Source of the DNA: Lachnospiraceae bacterium
Lineage (GTDB): Bacteria; Bacillota; Clostridia; Lachnospirales; Lachnospiraceae
Reading direction: 5' to 3'
DNA: 64,000 nt
Assembly: GCA_014804425.1 (NCBI GenBank)
Contig: JAAUZV010000002.1
Coordinates: 77,308-141,307, forward strand
Under the pieces are notes generated by a model. The model did not search any database and had not been told where the DNA came from. It saw nothing but the letters and a program-made list of their open reading frames with translations. Of this stretch, positions 38,480-47,267 are shown in pieces. Within the stretch, counting starts at the first letter, position 1. Each line of letters begins with the position of its first letter. The position numbers and the translations under genes are program-made.

Positions 38480-40426
38480 ATGTCGTATGAAAAATATAAT
38501 AGCGCCTTAAAAGCCGGACAGAGGGAATACCGTGCCCGCCTGTCGAAAGGCGATTATCCGTATCTGCCTGCGCTGAGCGAAATCTTATCATATACAGCGG
38601 TGGAACATGAAGTGAGCCTTGGTGTGTGTGAAATTCCATTGGAGCTGATCATTGGTACCAGGATGAAGGGGCGGACTAATTCTTTTGCATCTAACTTCAT
38701 GCCGCTTTTAGATGCCGGCACAGAATTTGCTGTCAAATGGATACGCCTATATGCATCGCTTCAGGAAGAGGGTCTTCAGGAGCCCGTGAAGGTTTATGAG
38801 TTTATGAACCGGTTTTATGTGCAGGAAGGAAATAAACGGATCAGCATTTTGAAATATCTGAATGCGTATAGTGTTCCATGTTCGGTTGTGCGGATCGTAC
38901 CAAAGCGTACGGATGCAAAAGAAAATAAGATTTATTATGAATTTTTAGAATTTTATGAGGTTACTGGGATTCATACGGTCAATTTCAGCGAGGAAGGTCG
39001 TTTTGCCAAGCTCTTAAAGCAAATCGGTACGCCAGAGGGGACGAAATGGACATCCGATGACCGGATGGAATTTCAGGATGTCTATTGCTGTTTTGGGAAG
39101 GCATTTCGGTCGAAGGGCGGCGACAGACTCCCTATCACGGTGGGCGATGCTTTTTTGACATTTATTACTATGTTTGGATATGAGGAGACAAAACAGAAAG
39201 CGGTGCAGGAGATTAAAAAGGATCTCTCTAAGATTTGGGATGAATTTTTGGCACTGACGGAGAAGCAGACGATTGAGCTGTCTATGGATCCTCCCCAGAA
39301 GGACGTTTTGCATCGTTCCTATAAAAATCTGCTGAATCTGATCATTCCAAGCAATGTGAATAGGGTTAAGATTGCATTTTTATATGAGAAGGATCATAGA
39401 ACCTCCGGTTGGACTTACAGTCATGAACTTGGACGGCTATATTTAGAGAATGTATTTCCGGGGCGTGTGGAAACAACGGCTTTTGAGAACGTAATTGCGG
39501 GAGAGAATGATCTGGAAATAATGGAACAGGCTATTCGGGACGGATATAACATGTTTTTTACCACCAGTCCGGTGATGGTATCTGCCAGCTTAAAGATTGC
39601 GGCCAATCACCCGAACGTGATTATTTTGAATTGTTCTTTGAATGTTTCTCACCCCAGCATGCGAACCTATTATGCCAGAATGTACGAAGCAAAGTTTCTT
39701 GCGGGTGCCATTGCCGGGATCATGACGACCACAAATAAAATCGGTTATATCGCCAATTACCCGATCTATGGCATGGCGTCCAACATCAATGCCTTTGCCC
39801 TGGGGGCCAAGATGGTAAATCCCTATGTGAAGGTCTATTTGGACTGGAGCACTCTAAAAGATCGAAAGGTACATATTGTTGACGATCCGGAAATTAATTA
39901 CATTATGGATCGGGATATGATATCGCCTGATAAAAGATCACGACATTTCGGACTTTACTATATGCACGGGGAAGCACCAAATAATTTGGCGATGACCACT
40001 TGGCATTGGGGAAAGCTTTATGAAAAGATCGTACGCATTGTGTTGAATGGTACATGGAAGGATGATGATGCCGCCATAAGGAATCGGGCAGTCAATTATT
40101 GGTGGGGAATGTCCGCAGGTGTAGTTGACCTGATTTATTCGCAGAACTTGCCTCAGGGTACCCAGCGATTGGTAGAGCTGCTGCGTAATCAGATTTGTTC
40201 GGATGCACTCATACCTTTTTACGGTGAGCTAAAGGCGCAGGATGGTACGGTCAGGAATACATCCGAACAGGCGATTTCGCCGGAGGATGTGATTACGATG
40301 GACTGGCTGGCCGAAAATGTGGTAGGAAGTATTCCGTCGGTCTCAGATCTGACAGAGGAAGCGCAGGCGGTTACCAAGCTGCAGGGGATGGAAAAAGGCG
40401 TAGAATTTATTTCTAACGTACGATAG
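38480..40426 (+). CDS. ParB/sulfiredoxin-like N-terminal domain fused to BMP (PnrA-like) substrate-binding domain
   Basis: N-terminus 'CEIPLELIIGTRMKGRTNSFASNFMPLL...KVYEFMNRFYVQEGNKRISILKYLNAYSVPCSVVRI'; C-terminus 'IAFLYEKDHRTSGWTYSHELGRLYLE...FFTTSPVMVSASLKIAANHPNVIILNCS'; no signal peptide. Confidence 0.75.
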   Translation: MSYEKYNSALKAGQREYRARLSKGDYPYLPALSEILSYTAVEHEVSLGVCEIPLELIIGTRMKGRTNSFASNFMPLLDAGTEFAVKWIRLYASLQEEGLQEPVKVYEFMNRFYVQEGNKRISILKYLNAYSVPCSVVRIVPKRTDAKENKIYYEFLEFYEVTGIHTVNFSEEGRFAKLLKQIGTPEGTKWTSDDRMEFQDVYCCFGKAFRSKGGDRLPITVGDAFLTFITMFGYEETKQKAVQEIKKDLSKIWDEFLALTEKQTIELSMDPPQKDVLHRSYKNLLNLIIPSNVNRVKIAFLYEKDHRTSGWTYSHELGRLYLENVFPGRVETTAFENVIAGENDLEIMEQAIRDGYNMFFTTSPVMVSASLKIAANHPNVIILNCSLNVSHPSMRTYYARMYEAKFLAGAIAGIMTTTNKIGYIANYPIYGMASNINAFALGAKMVNPYVKVYLDWSTLKDRKVHIVDDPEINYIMDRDMISPDKRSRHFGLYYMHGEAPNNLAMTTWHWGKLYEKIVRIVLNGTWKDDDAAIRNRAVNYWWGMSAGVVDLIYSQNLPQGTQRLVELLRNQICSDALIPFYGELKAQDGTVRNTSEQAISPEDVITMDWLAENVVGSIPSVSDLTEEAQAVTKLQGMEKGVEFISNVR

Positions 40427-40456
40427 AGGAACGGATGAAATAAAAAGGAATTATAA

Positions 40457-41059
40457 ATGAAAATTTTAGCGATTGCGGATCATGAATCAGAATGGTTATG
40501 GGACTATTTTGACAGGAGTCATCTGAAGGGGATCGATCTGATTCTCTCTTGCGGGGATTTAAAGCCTCAATATCTCTCGTTTTTGGCAACCTTTACGACT
40601 GCTCCGGTTTTGTATGTACATGGAAATCATGATAACCGGTATGCGGAGGGTAAGCCTGATGGATGCATTTGCATTGAGGATAAAATCTATATGCATAATG
40701 GCATTCGGATATTGGGGCTGGGAGGTTCCATGCGTTATAAGCCCGGTAGTCATCAGTATACACAAGTCCAGATGCGCAGACGAGTGCGAAAGCTCTGGTG
40801 GAGACTGAAACGGCAGCGGGGCTTTGACATTTTATTGACACATGCGCCCGCTTATCAGCTCAATGACGGCGATGATCTGCCACACAGAGGTTTTGAAGCG
40901 TTTCGAACTCTGCTTGACAAATATCATCCCGCATTTTTTGTTCATGGGCATGTACACTTAAACTATGGGCGAAAATTTCTGCGTTTGACCGACTATCACG
41001 GGACACAGGTCGTCAATGCATATGAAAAATATATATTTGAAATAGACGAAACGAAATAA
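40457..41059 (+). CDS. Metallophosphoesterase
   Basis: 'LILSCGDLKPQYL', 'YVHGNHDNRY', 'FVHGHVHLNYG'. Confidence 0.92.
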   Translation: MKILAIADHESEWLWDYFDRSHLKGIDLILSCGDLKPQYLSFLATFTTAPVLYVHGNHDNRYAEGKPDGCICIEDKIYMHNGIRILGLGGSMRYKPGSHQYTQVQMRRRVRKLWWRLKRQRGFDILLTHAPAYQLNDGDDLPHRGFEAFRTLLDKYHPAFFVHGHVHLNYGRKFLRLTDYHGTQVVNAYEKYIFEIDETK

Positions 41060-41071
41060 GGGGGCTTCAAG

Positions 41072-42946
41072 TTGAAAAAGAAGACAGAAACACAGGATAC
41101 CGTTTTTCAGAGAAGACTGGAGCGGCATCATGACGAATTACGCTGGCTGTACATGGAACTGTATGACAACAGTTCTATGTTTGCGGAATTGTGCGATGAA
41201 CTGTATCATTTTTACCATGAGAGAAACAAAGCGCTAAAAAAACAGGATGAAAAGCGCGAGGCGCATCCGGACTGGTATAAGCAAAATGATATGCTTGGCA
41301 TGATGTTTTATATAGACAATTTTGCGGGCAACATGCGCGGGGTTGAAGAGAACCTGGATTATCTCGAAAAATGTAATGTAAACTATCTTCATTTAATGCC
41401 GTTTTTAGAGACTCCGAAAGGACGGTCAGACGGGGGATATGCGGTATCTGATTTCCGAAAGGTGCAGGAAAAATTCGGTACAATGAAGGATTTGGAGCAT
41501 CTGACCGCCGCATGTCATAAAAAGAATATGAATGTCTGCATGGATTTCGTAATGAACCATACATCGGAGGATCATGAATGGGCAAAAAAGGCCCGTCAGG
41601 GAGATGGTGAATACCAGAGTCGTTATTTCTTTTTTGACAGTGATACCATTCCGAACATGTATGAAAAGACAGTGCCGCAGGTCTTTCCGACAACTGCGCC
41701 GGGAAATTTCACATGGCTGCCGGATGCAGGACATTATGTCATGACATCGTTTTATCCGTATCAATGGGACTTAAATTATCGGAATCCGCGCGTGTTTAAT
41801 GAGATGATGTACAATTTCCTTTATCTGGCGAATCGTGGCATCGATATCATTCGGATTGACGCGGTTCCGTATATTTGGAAAGAACTGCATACGCAATGTC
41901 GGAATCTCAAACAGGTGCATACGATCGTTCGAATGATGCGGATCATTAGTGAGATTGTCTGTCCGGGTGTATTGCTGCTCGGGGAGGTTGTCATGGAGCC
42001 GGAAAAGGTTGTGCCGTATTTTGGAACAATAGAAAAACCTGAATGCCATATGCTTTATAACGTGACAACGATGGCGACAACCTGGCATACTGTGGCGACA
42101 CGAAATGTGCGCCTGCTGAAAAAACAATTGGATATCGTGAATGCGTTGCCGAAGGACGAAGTGTTTTTGAATTACCTGCGCTGCCATGATGACATTGGCT
42201 GGGGGCTGGACTATGATGCGCTGCTTCGCGAAGGGATAGAGGAACGCTCTCATAAGCGATATTTGAATTGCTATTTTCAGGGGCTTGAAGGAAGCAGCAA
42301 CAGCAGAGGAGAGCTGTACAATGCCGATCCGGTATCGGGAGACGCGCGCTTTTGCGGGACCACTGCATCTATGTGTGGGATTGAAAAGGCTTTGGCGGAA
42401 CAGGATGAGGAAGTTATAGAGCGAGCTGTCAGACTGGATGTGACGCTTCACGCCTATATGTTTATGCAGTCGGGAATTCCAGTGCTTTACAGCGGAGATG
42501 AAATAGGGCAGGTCAATGATTACACCTATAAAGAAGACCCGGATAAAGCAGATGATTCACGCTATATTCACCGTGGCGCGTTCGACTGGAAGCAGGCGGA
42601 GCAGATTGATGATAAAACCAGTGTGGCAAGCCGGATTTTTAACAGGCTGGATCGATTGGAAAGAATCAGAAAATCGGAAAAAGTGTTTGTCTGCAAAGCC
42701 AATACATGGACGGTCGATACTTACGATCCCAGTGTGCTGTGCATGGGAAGATATTATGACGGTGAGAAGGTTCTTGGCATATTTAATTTCAGCGAGTATA
42801 ATAAAACAGCATGGATCAATGAGGCAGACGGAGTATATACGGATATGATAACTGGAGAGATGATGAGAGCAGCCGATGTGAATATTCCTGCCTATGGTTT
42901 TCTCTATTTGAAAAGAAACGGAGAGGGTTCAGATGAAAAAATATGA
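41072..42946 (+). CDS. GH13 amylosucrase-like glycoside hydrolase
   Basis: 'LGMMFYIDNFAGNMRGVEENLDYLEKCNVNYLHLMPFLETPKGRSDGGYAVSDFRKV', 'QWDLNYRNPRVFNEM', 'IDIIRIDAVPYIWKELHTQCRNLKQVH', 'LNYLRCHDDIGWG' match amylosucrase (GH13_4) motifs. Confidence 0.85.
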   Translation: MKKKTETQDTVFQRRLERHHDELRWLYMELYDNSSMFAELCDELYHFYHERNKALKKQDEKREAHPDWYKQNDMLGMMFYIDNFAGNMRGVEENLDYLEKCNVNYLHLMPFLETPKGRSDGGYAVSDFRKVQEKFGTMKDLEHLTAACHKKNMNVCMDFVMNHTSEDHEWAKKARQGDGEYQSRYFFFDSDTIPNMYEKTVPQVFPTTAPGNFTWLPDAGHYVMTSFYPYQWDLNYRNPRVFNEMMYNFLYLANRGIDIIRIDAVPYIWKELHTQCRNLKQVHTIVRMMRIISEIVCPGVLLLGEVVMEPEKVVPYFGTIEKPECHMLYNVTTMATTWHTVATRNVRLLKKQLDIVNALPKDEVFLNYLRCHDDIGWGLDYDALLREGIEERSHKRYLNCYFQGLEGSSNSRGELYNADPVSGDARFCGTTASMCGIEKALAEQDEEVIERAVRLDVTLHAYMFMQSGIPVLYSGDEIGQVNDYTYKEDPDKADDSRYIHRGAFDWKQAEQIDDKTSVASRIFNRLDRLERIRKSEKVFVCKANTWTVDTYDPSVLCMGRYYDGEKVLGIFNFSEYNKTAWINEADGVYTDMITGEMMRAADVNIPAYGFLYLKRNGEGSDEKI

Positions 42947-43901
42947 TGTGGCGGCGTTAGGGGAATTGTTGGTGGATTTCACAAGGAACGGAACGAGCGG
43001 ACAGGGAAATCCCCTGTTTGAAGCGAATCCGGGAGGAGCGCCCTGCAATGTGCTGTCAATGCTGCAGCGCTTGGGAAAGCAAACGGCATTTATCGGAAAG
43101 GTCGGAGAAGATTCTTTCGGTAAAATGCTTCGGGATGCCGTGGCGGAGCAGGGAATTGATATCAGCAATCTGGTTGCTGACAAGGATGTACCGACGACGC
43201 TTGCGTTTGTTCATACGGCTTTTGACGGGGATCGCAGTTTTTCTTTTTACCGGAATCCGGGAGCGGACATGATGCTTCGAAAGGAAGATGTGGATTTTTC
43301 TTTATTGAAAGATGCCCGTATCTTTCATTTCGGGAGCCTGTCCATGACGGATGAAGGAATCGAGTCCGTGACAAAGATGGCTGTGGAGGCGGCAAAAGAG
43401 GGAGGCGCATGGATTTCGTTTGATCCGAATCTGCGTCCGCCTTTATGGAAAAGCCTGGACAGGGCAAAAGAAAAAATCGCCTATGGGATCAGCCGGTGTG
43501 ATATTTTGAAAATATCGGATGATGAAATTGAGTTTTTTACCGGGACAGCGGATATTGATGAAGGTGTGGCAAAGATTCTGGGCGAGTATCATACGCCGCT
43601 GATCTGCGCAACAATGGGAAGGCTGGGAAGCAGAAGTTATTATCGCGGCGAGCGGGTGGAATGCGAACCGTTTTTAAGTGAGGATACGATCGAGACGACC
43701 GGTGCGGGGGATACGTTTATGGCATGTGTGTTGAATGCGGTTCTGGAACAGGGATTAGATGGATTGGACAGGCAGAAATTATATGAAATGCTGGAGTTTG
43801 CCAATGCCGCCGCTTCCATTATCACGACAAAAAAGGGCGCATTAAGGGTCATGCCGCGTAAAGAGGAGATCCTGCGCCTGATACAGGAAAGAAAACGATA
43901 A
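42933..43901 (+). CDS. PfkB family carbohydrate kinase (fructokinase)
   Basis: 'GELLVDFTRNGTSGQGNPLFEANPGGAPCNVLSMLQRLG', 'TTGAGDTFMACVL'. Confidence 0.94.
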   Translation: MKKYDVAALGELLVDFTRNGTSGQGNPLFEANPGGAPCNVLSMLQRLGKQTAFIGKVGEDSFGKMLRDAVAEQGIDISNLVADKDVPTTLAFVHTAFDGDRSFSFYRNPGADMMLRKEDVDFSLLKDARIFHFGSLSMTDEGIESVTKMAVEAAKEGGAWISFDPNLRPPLWKSLDRAKEKIAYGISRCDILKISDDEIEFFTGTADIDEGVAKILGEYHTPLICATMGRLGSRSYYRGERVECEPFLSEDTIETTGAGDTFMACVLNAVLEQGLDGLDRQKLYEMLEFANAAASIITTKKGALRVMPRKEEILRLIQERKR

Positions 43902-43944
43902 CAGCGCAAATTCTTTTAACTGATCAAAGAAAGGGAGTATCGTC

Positions 43945-45999
43945 ATGGAAGAGAAACAAACCTTTTTGTGGGAAAAAATGACAATGGGTACCTGCTATTA
44001 CCCGGAGCACTGGGAGGAAAGTCTGTGGGAAAGCGATTTGGACAGGATGCTTCAGACAGGGATTTCCGTCATTCGGATCGCAGAATTCGCATGGAGCAGG
44101 ATTGAGCTGCGTGAAGGAGAATATGATTTTTCTTTTTATGACCGTTTTCTGGAACTGTGTGCGCAAAAGGAAATGAAAGTCATCTTCTGTACCCCTACGG
44201 CAACGCCGCCCGCATGGCTGACGGAAAAATATCCGGAAGTATTAAACGCGCGGAAAGACGGCGTACTGTACCGGCATGGCGGAAGAAAGCATTATAACTA
44301 TAACTCCCCCGTTTATCTTGCGTATTGTGAAAAAATTGTGACACAGAGCGCGGCGCATTATGGAAAGCATCCATCCATTGTGGGATGGCAGATTGATAAT
44401 GAATTAAATTGCGAACTGAGCGAATTTTATTCGGATGCGGATGATCAGGCATTCCGTGATTTTTTAATAGATAAATACAAAGGGATAGACAGTCTGAATA
44501 AAGCATGGGGCAATGCATTTTGGAATCAGACTTATACGGCATGGAAAGAAGTTCATCTGCCGAGGCTAACGCCAGGTCAGGGAATCAATCCGCATATGCA
44601 TTTGGATTATGATCGGTTTATCGCGGAAAGCACCTTCCGTTTCTGTAAGATGCAGGCGGATATCATTAAGAAGTACCGTAAAAAAGGAGATTTTATTACC
44701 ACAAACGGGATGTTTCCCAATATTGACAATCATCGGATGACAAAGGAATGCCTTGATGTTTATACCTATGATTCCTACCCGAATTTTGCGTTCGGACTGG
44801 ACCGAAGACCGAAAGAAGATTGTCTGAATGACCGTTGGAATTCCAAGAGTCAGAATGAGGTGCGCTCCGTCTGCCCGCATTATGGGATCATGGAACAGCA
44901 GGCGGGAGCGGGCGGCTGGACAACGAGAATGGAGGGCCCCTCTCCCAGACCGGGACAACTTACCTTATGGGCGATGCAGAGCGTGGCGCACGGCGCGGAT
45001 TACATTTCCTTTTTTCGGTGGAGAACCTGCACGTTTGGGACGGAAATCTATTGGCATGGCATTTTGGATTATGACAATCGGGATAACAGAAAACTTCGCG
45101 AGGTGACGGATTTTTACGGAAAGCTGCAAAAATTGGATGCGGTCTGCGGTGCGGATTACATCGCCTCTTTTGGTCTGGTCAAGGATTATGATAATGTATG
45201 GGATCAGACAGTGGATGCATGGCACAGAAGGATTGCCGAACACAGCGAAAATGAGATTTTTGCGGGAGCGGAGCTTGCGAATCTGCCTTATGATGTGATC
45301 TATCTGCAAAAAGACACCATAATTTCCGAATTGGCAAAATACCCGGTTCTTATTTATCCGCATCCGGTCATCATGAACAAAGAGCGGGCGGCGCTGCTTC
45401 AAAGCTATGTCGAGCAAGGAGGCACATTGATCGTAGGCTGCCGCAGCGGACTGAAAAACCAAAACGGAATCTGCGAGATGATGCCGCAGCCGGGACTCCT
45501 GCAAACCTTGACCGGTACGGATGTCAGAGACTTTACCTATACCAGTCCCGCAGAGGAGGATACTTATGCCCTGTGGAGGGGAAAAATGCTGAACACACCG
45601 GTATTCAACGATGTGTTGACGCCGCTTGAGGGAACAGCGGTGCTGGCAGAATATGCAAACAGTTATTATGCCGGCAGCGCGGCGCTTACGGAACATCAGA
45701 TAGGAGCGGGCAGAGTGCTTCATTTCGGCAGCGCGTTTTCCAGAGAAAATATATCCGATCTGCTGGAATATGCCGGTGTGGTATCTCCTTTTTCAGAATT
45801 CATTGAAGCAGAGGGAAGAGAGGTAGAACTCACGCTTCGGCAAAAAGACGGAAGAACCTTTTTGTTTGTTCTCAATTATAATGCGGAAGAAGCCGCTTTC
45901 GTGTTAAAAAAGAAAATGGTTTCTTTATTTGATGAGCAGGAGACGTTTGGCAGGGTAAGCCTGCCGGGATTCGGAACCGCAGTGTATGAGGTGCGATAG
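43945..45999 (+). CDS. Beta-galactosidase (GH42)
   Basis: 'MGTCYYPEHWEESLWESDLDRMLQTGISVIRIAEFAWSRIE', 'VGWQIDNELNC', 'PRPGQLTLWAMQSVAHGADYISFFRWRTCTFGTE'. Confidence 0.96.
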   Translation: MEEKQTFLWEKMTMGTCYYPEHWEESLWESDLDRMLQTGISVIRIAEFAWSRIELREGEYDFSFYDRFLELCAQKEMKVIFCTPTATPPAWLTEKYPEVLNARKDGVLYRHGGRKHYNYNSPVYLAYCEKIVTQSAAHYGKHPSIVGWQIDNELNCELSEFYSDADDQAFRDFLIDKYKGIDSLNKAWGNAFWNQTYTAWKEVHLPRLTPGQGINPHMHLDYDRFIAESTFRFCKMQADIIKKYRKKGDFITTNGMFPNIDNHRMTKECLDVYTYDSYPNFAFGLDRRPKEDCLNDRWNSKSQNEVRSVCPHYGIMEQQAGAGGWTTRMEGPSPRPGQLTLWAMQSVAHGADYISFFRWRTCTFGTEIYWHGILDYDNRDNRKLREVTDFYGKLQKLDAVCGADYIASFGLVKDYDNVWDQTVDAWHRRIAEHSENEIFAGAELANLPYDVIYLQKDTIISELAKYPVLIYPHPVIMNKERAALLQSYVEQGGTLIVGCRSGLKNQNGICEMMPQPGLLQTLTGTDVRDFTYTSPAEEDTYALWRGKMLNTPVFNDVLTPLEGTAVLAEYANSYYAGSAALTEHQIGAGRVLHFGSAFSRENISDLLEYAGVVSPFSEFIEAEGREVELTLRQKDGRTFLFVLNYNAEEAAFVLKKKMVSLFDEQETFGRVSLPGFGTAVYEVR

Positions 46000-46147
46000 C
46001 GAGCGGGGCTATTGGTTACGTCCGATTGTGCCTGCAAAAAAGGGCAATTTTCATGAAGACGGCGCGTGTTTGAGAGAGTAGAATGTTATGGCAGAAAGAA
46101 AAAATAATCTGCCGTGAAGCGGACAAAGACCAAAAGGAGCTGTTTTT

Positions 46148-46564
46148 ATGAAGGGCAAATCAGTAGTAAATCGTATCCTCTCGTATGTAGAAAGAAATTT
46201 AGAAAACGATCTGACGCTGGAGGGAATTGCAAAAGAATTTCATTATTCCAAATTTTATGTAGAGAGGGTGTTCAAGGAACACACAGGACAGACGCTGTAC
46301 CGGTATATGAAAAACAGGCGGCTAAATGAAGCGGCAAAAAAACTGGTTGAAACAAGGCGGCCCATTGTGGAGATTGCGTTGGAGGCAGGCTATCATTCTT
46401 AGCAGGCATTTACGCAGGCTTTTCATGAGGTATATGGATTATCGCCTCAGAAATACAGAAAGCTCGAAAATTTTGTACCGATACAGACGCGGATTGACTT
46501 AAGCGCCATCCGGGCATATGGAATATCACGATTACGGCATATGGACGGGAGGATGGCGGCATGA
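46148..46564 (+). pseudogene. AraC-type HTH regulator interrupted by an in-frame amber (TAG) codon
   Basis: First part ends 'VEIALEAGYHS' then TAG (46400-46402); same frame continues 'QAFTQAFHEVYGLSPQKYRKL...' to TGA at 46562-46564, matching the AraC C-terminal HTH. Confidence 0.8.
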
Positions 46565-47160
46565 GCGTGATTCCTTATGTGGTGGAACAGACGGGCAGAG
46601 GCGAACGGAGCTACGATATTTATTCAAGACTCCTCTCGGATCGGATTGTTTTTTTAGGGGAGGAGGTCAGCGATCAATCCGCAGGCATCGTGATTGCGCA
46701 GATGCTTTTTTTAGAGGCGGAAGATCCCGAAAAAGACATTCAGTTTTATATCAACAGTCCGGGCGGCTCCATATCGGCGGGACTTGCAATGTATGATACC
46801 ATGCAGTATATCCGCTGCGATGTTTCAACGATCTGTCTTGGCATGGCGGCAAGCTTCGGCGCATTTCTGCTGGCGGGCGGAGCGAGGGGAAAACGCAGGG
46901 CGCTCCCGAATGCGGAGATCATGATACATCAGCCGGCAATTGGCGGGAAAGGCGTGCAGGGGCAGGCGACGGATATTCAGATCGTGTCCGACCATCTTCT
47001 TCGTAGCAAAAAAAGACTCAACAGGATATTGGCGCAGAACACCGGAAGAACGGTTGCGGAGATCGAGGCGGCGACCGAGAGGGACAACTACTTATCGGCT
47101 GAGGAGGCGCTTGCGTTCGGTTTGATCGATGAGATTATTTCAGGGCGTGAGAAAATCTGA
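46561..47160 (+). CDS. clpP: ATP-dependent Clp protease proteolytic subunit
   Basis: '[23 protein letters not shown]', '[14 protein letters not shown]', 'MIHQPAIGG', '[19 protein letters not shown]' (Ser-His-Asp retained). Confidence 0.96.
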   Translation: MSVIPYVVEQTGRGERSYDIYSRLLSDRIVFLGEEVSDQSAGIVIAQMLFLEAEDPEKDIQFYINSPGGSISAGLAMYDTMQYIRCDVSTICLGMAASFGAFLLAGGARGKRRALPNAEIMIHQPAIGGKGVQGQATDIQIVSDHLLRSKKRLNRILAQNTGRTVAEIEAATERDNYLSAEEALAFGLIDEIISGREKI

Positions 47161-47199
47161 AAATAAGTGTCAAGAATGAAAATTGAGAATAAGATCAAG

Positions 47200-47231
47200 A
47201 AACTGTTTCTGATTGCAGGAACAGTTTTTTT
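47200..47231 (+). terminator. Terminator between clpP and the kinase operon
   Basis: AAACTGTTtctgattgcaggAACAGTTTTTTT. Confidence 0.7.
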
Positions 47232-47267
47232 CTGCTATGATTTGTTTTGGAGATGGAGGATTAGCAA

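Noticed and set aside
46400-46402. Programmed amber recoding (pyrrolysine or suppression)
   Set aside because: No sign of pylTS genes or widespread in-frame TAG in neighbouring genes; a single Gln-to-amber substitution is the simpler explanation.
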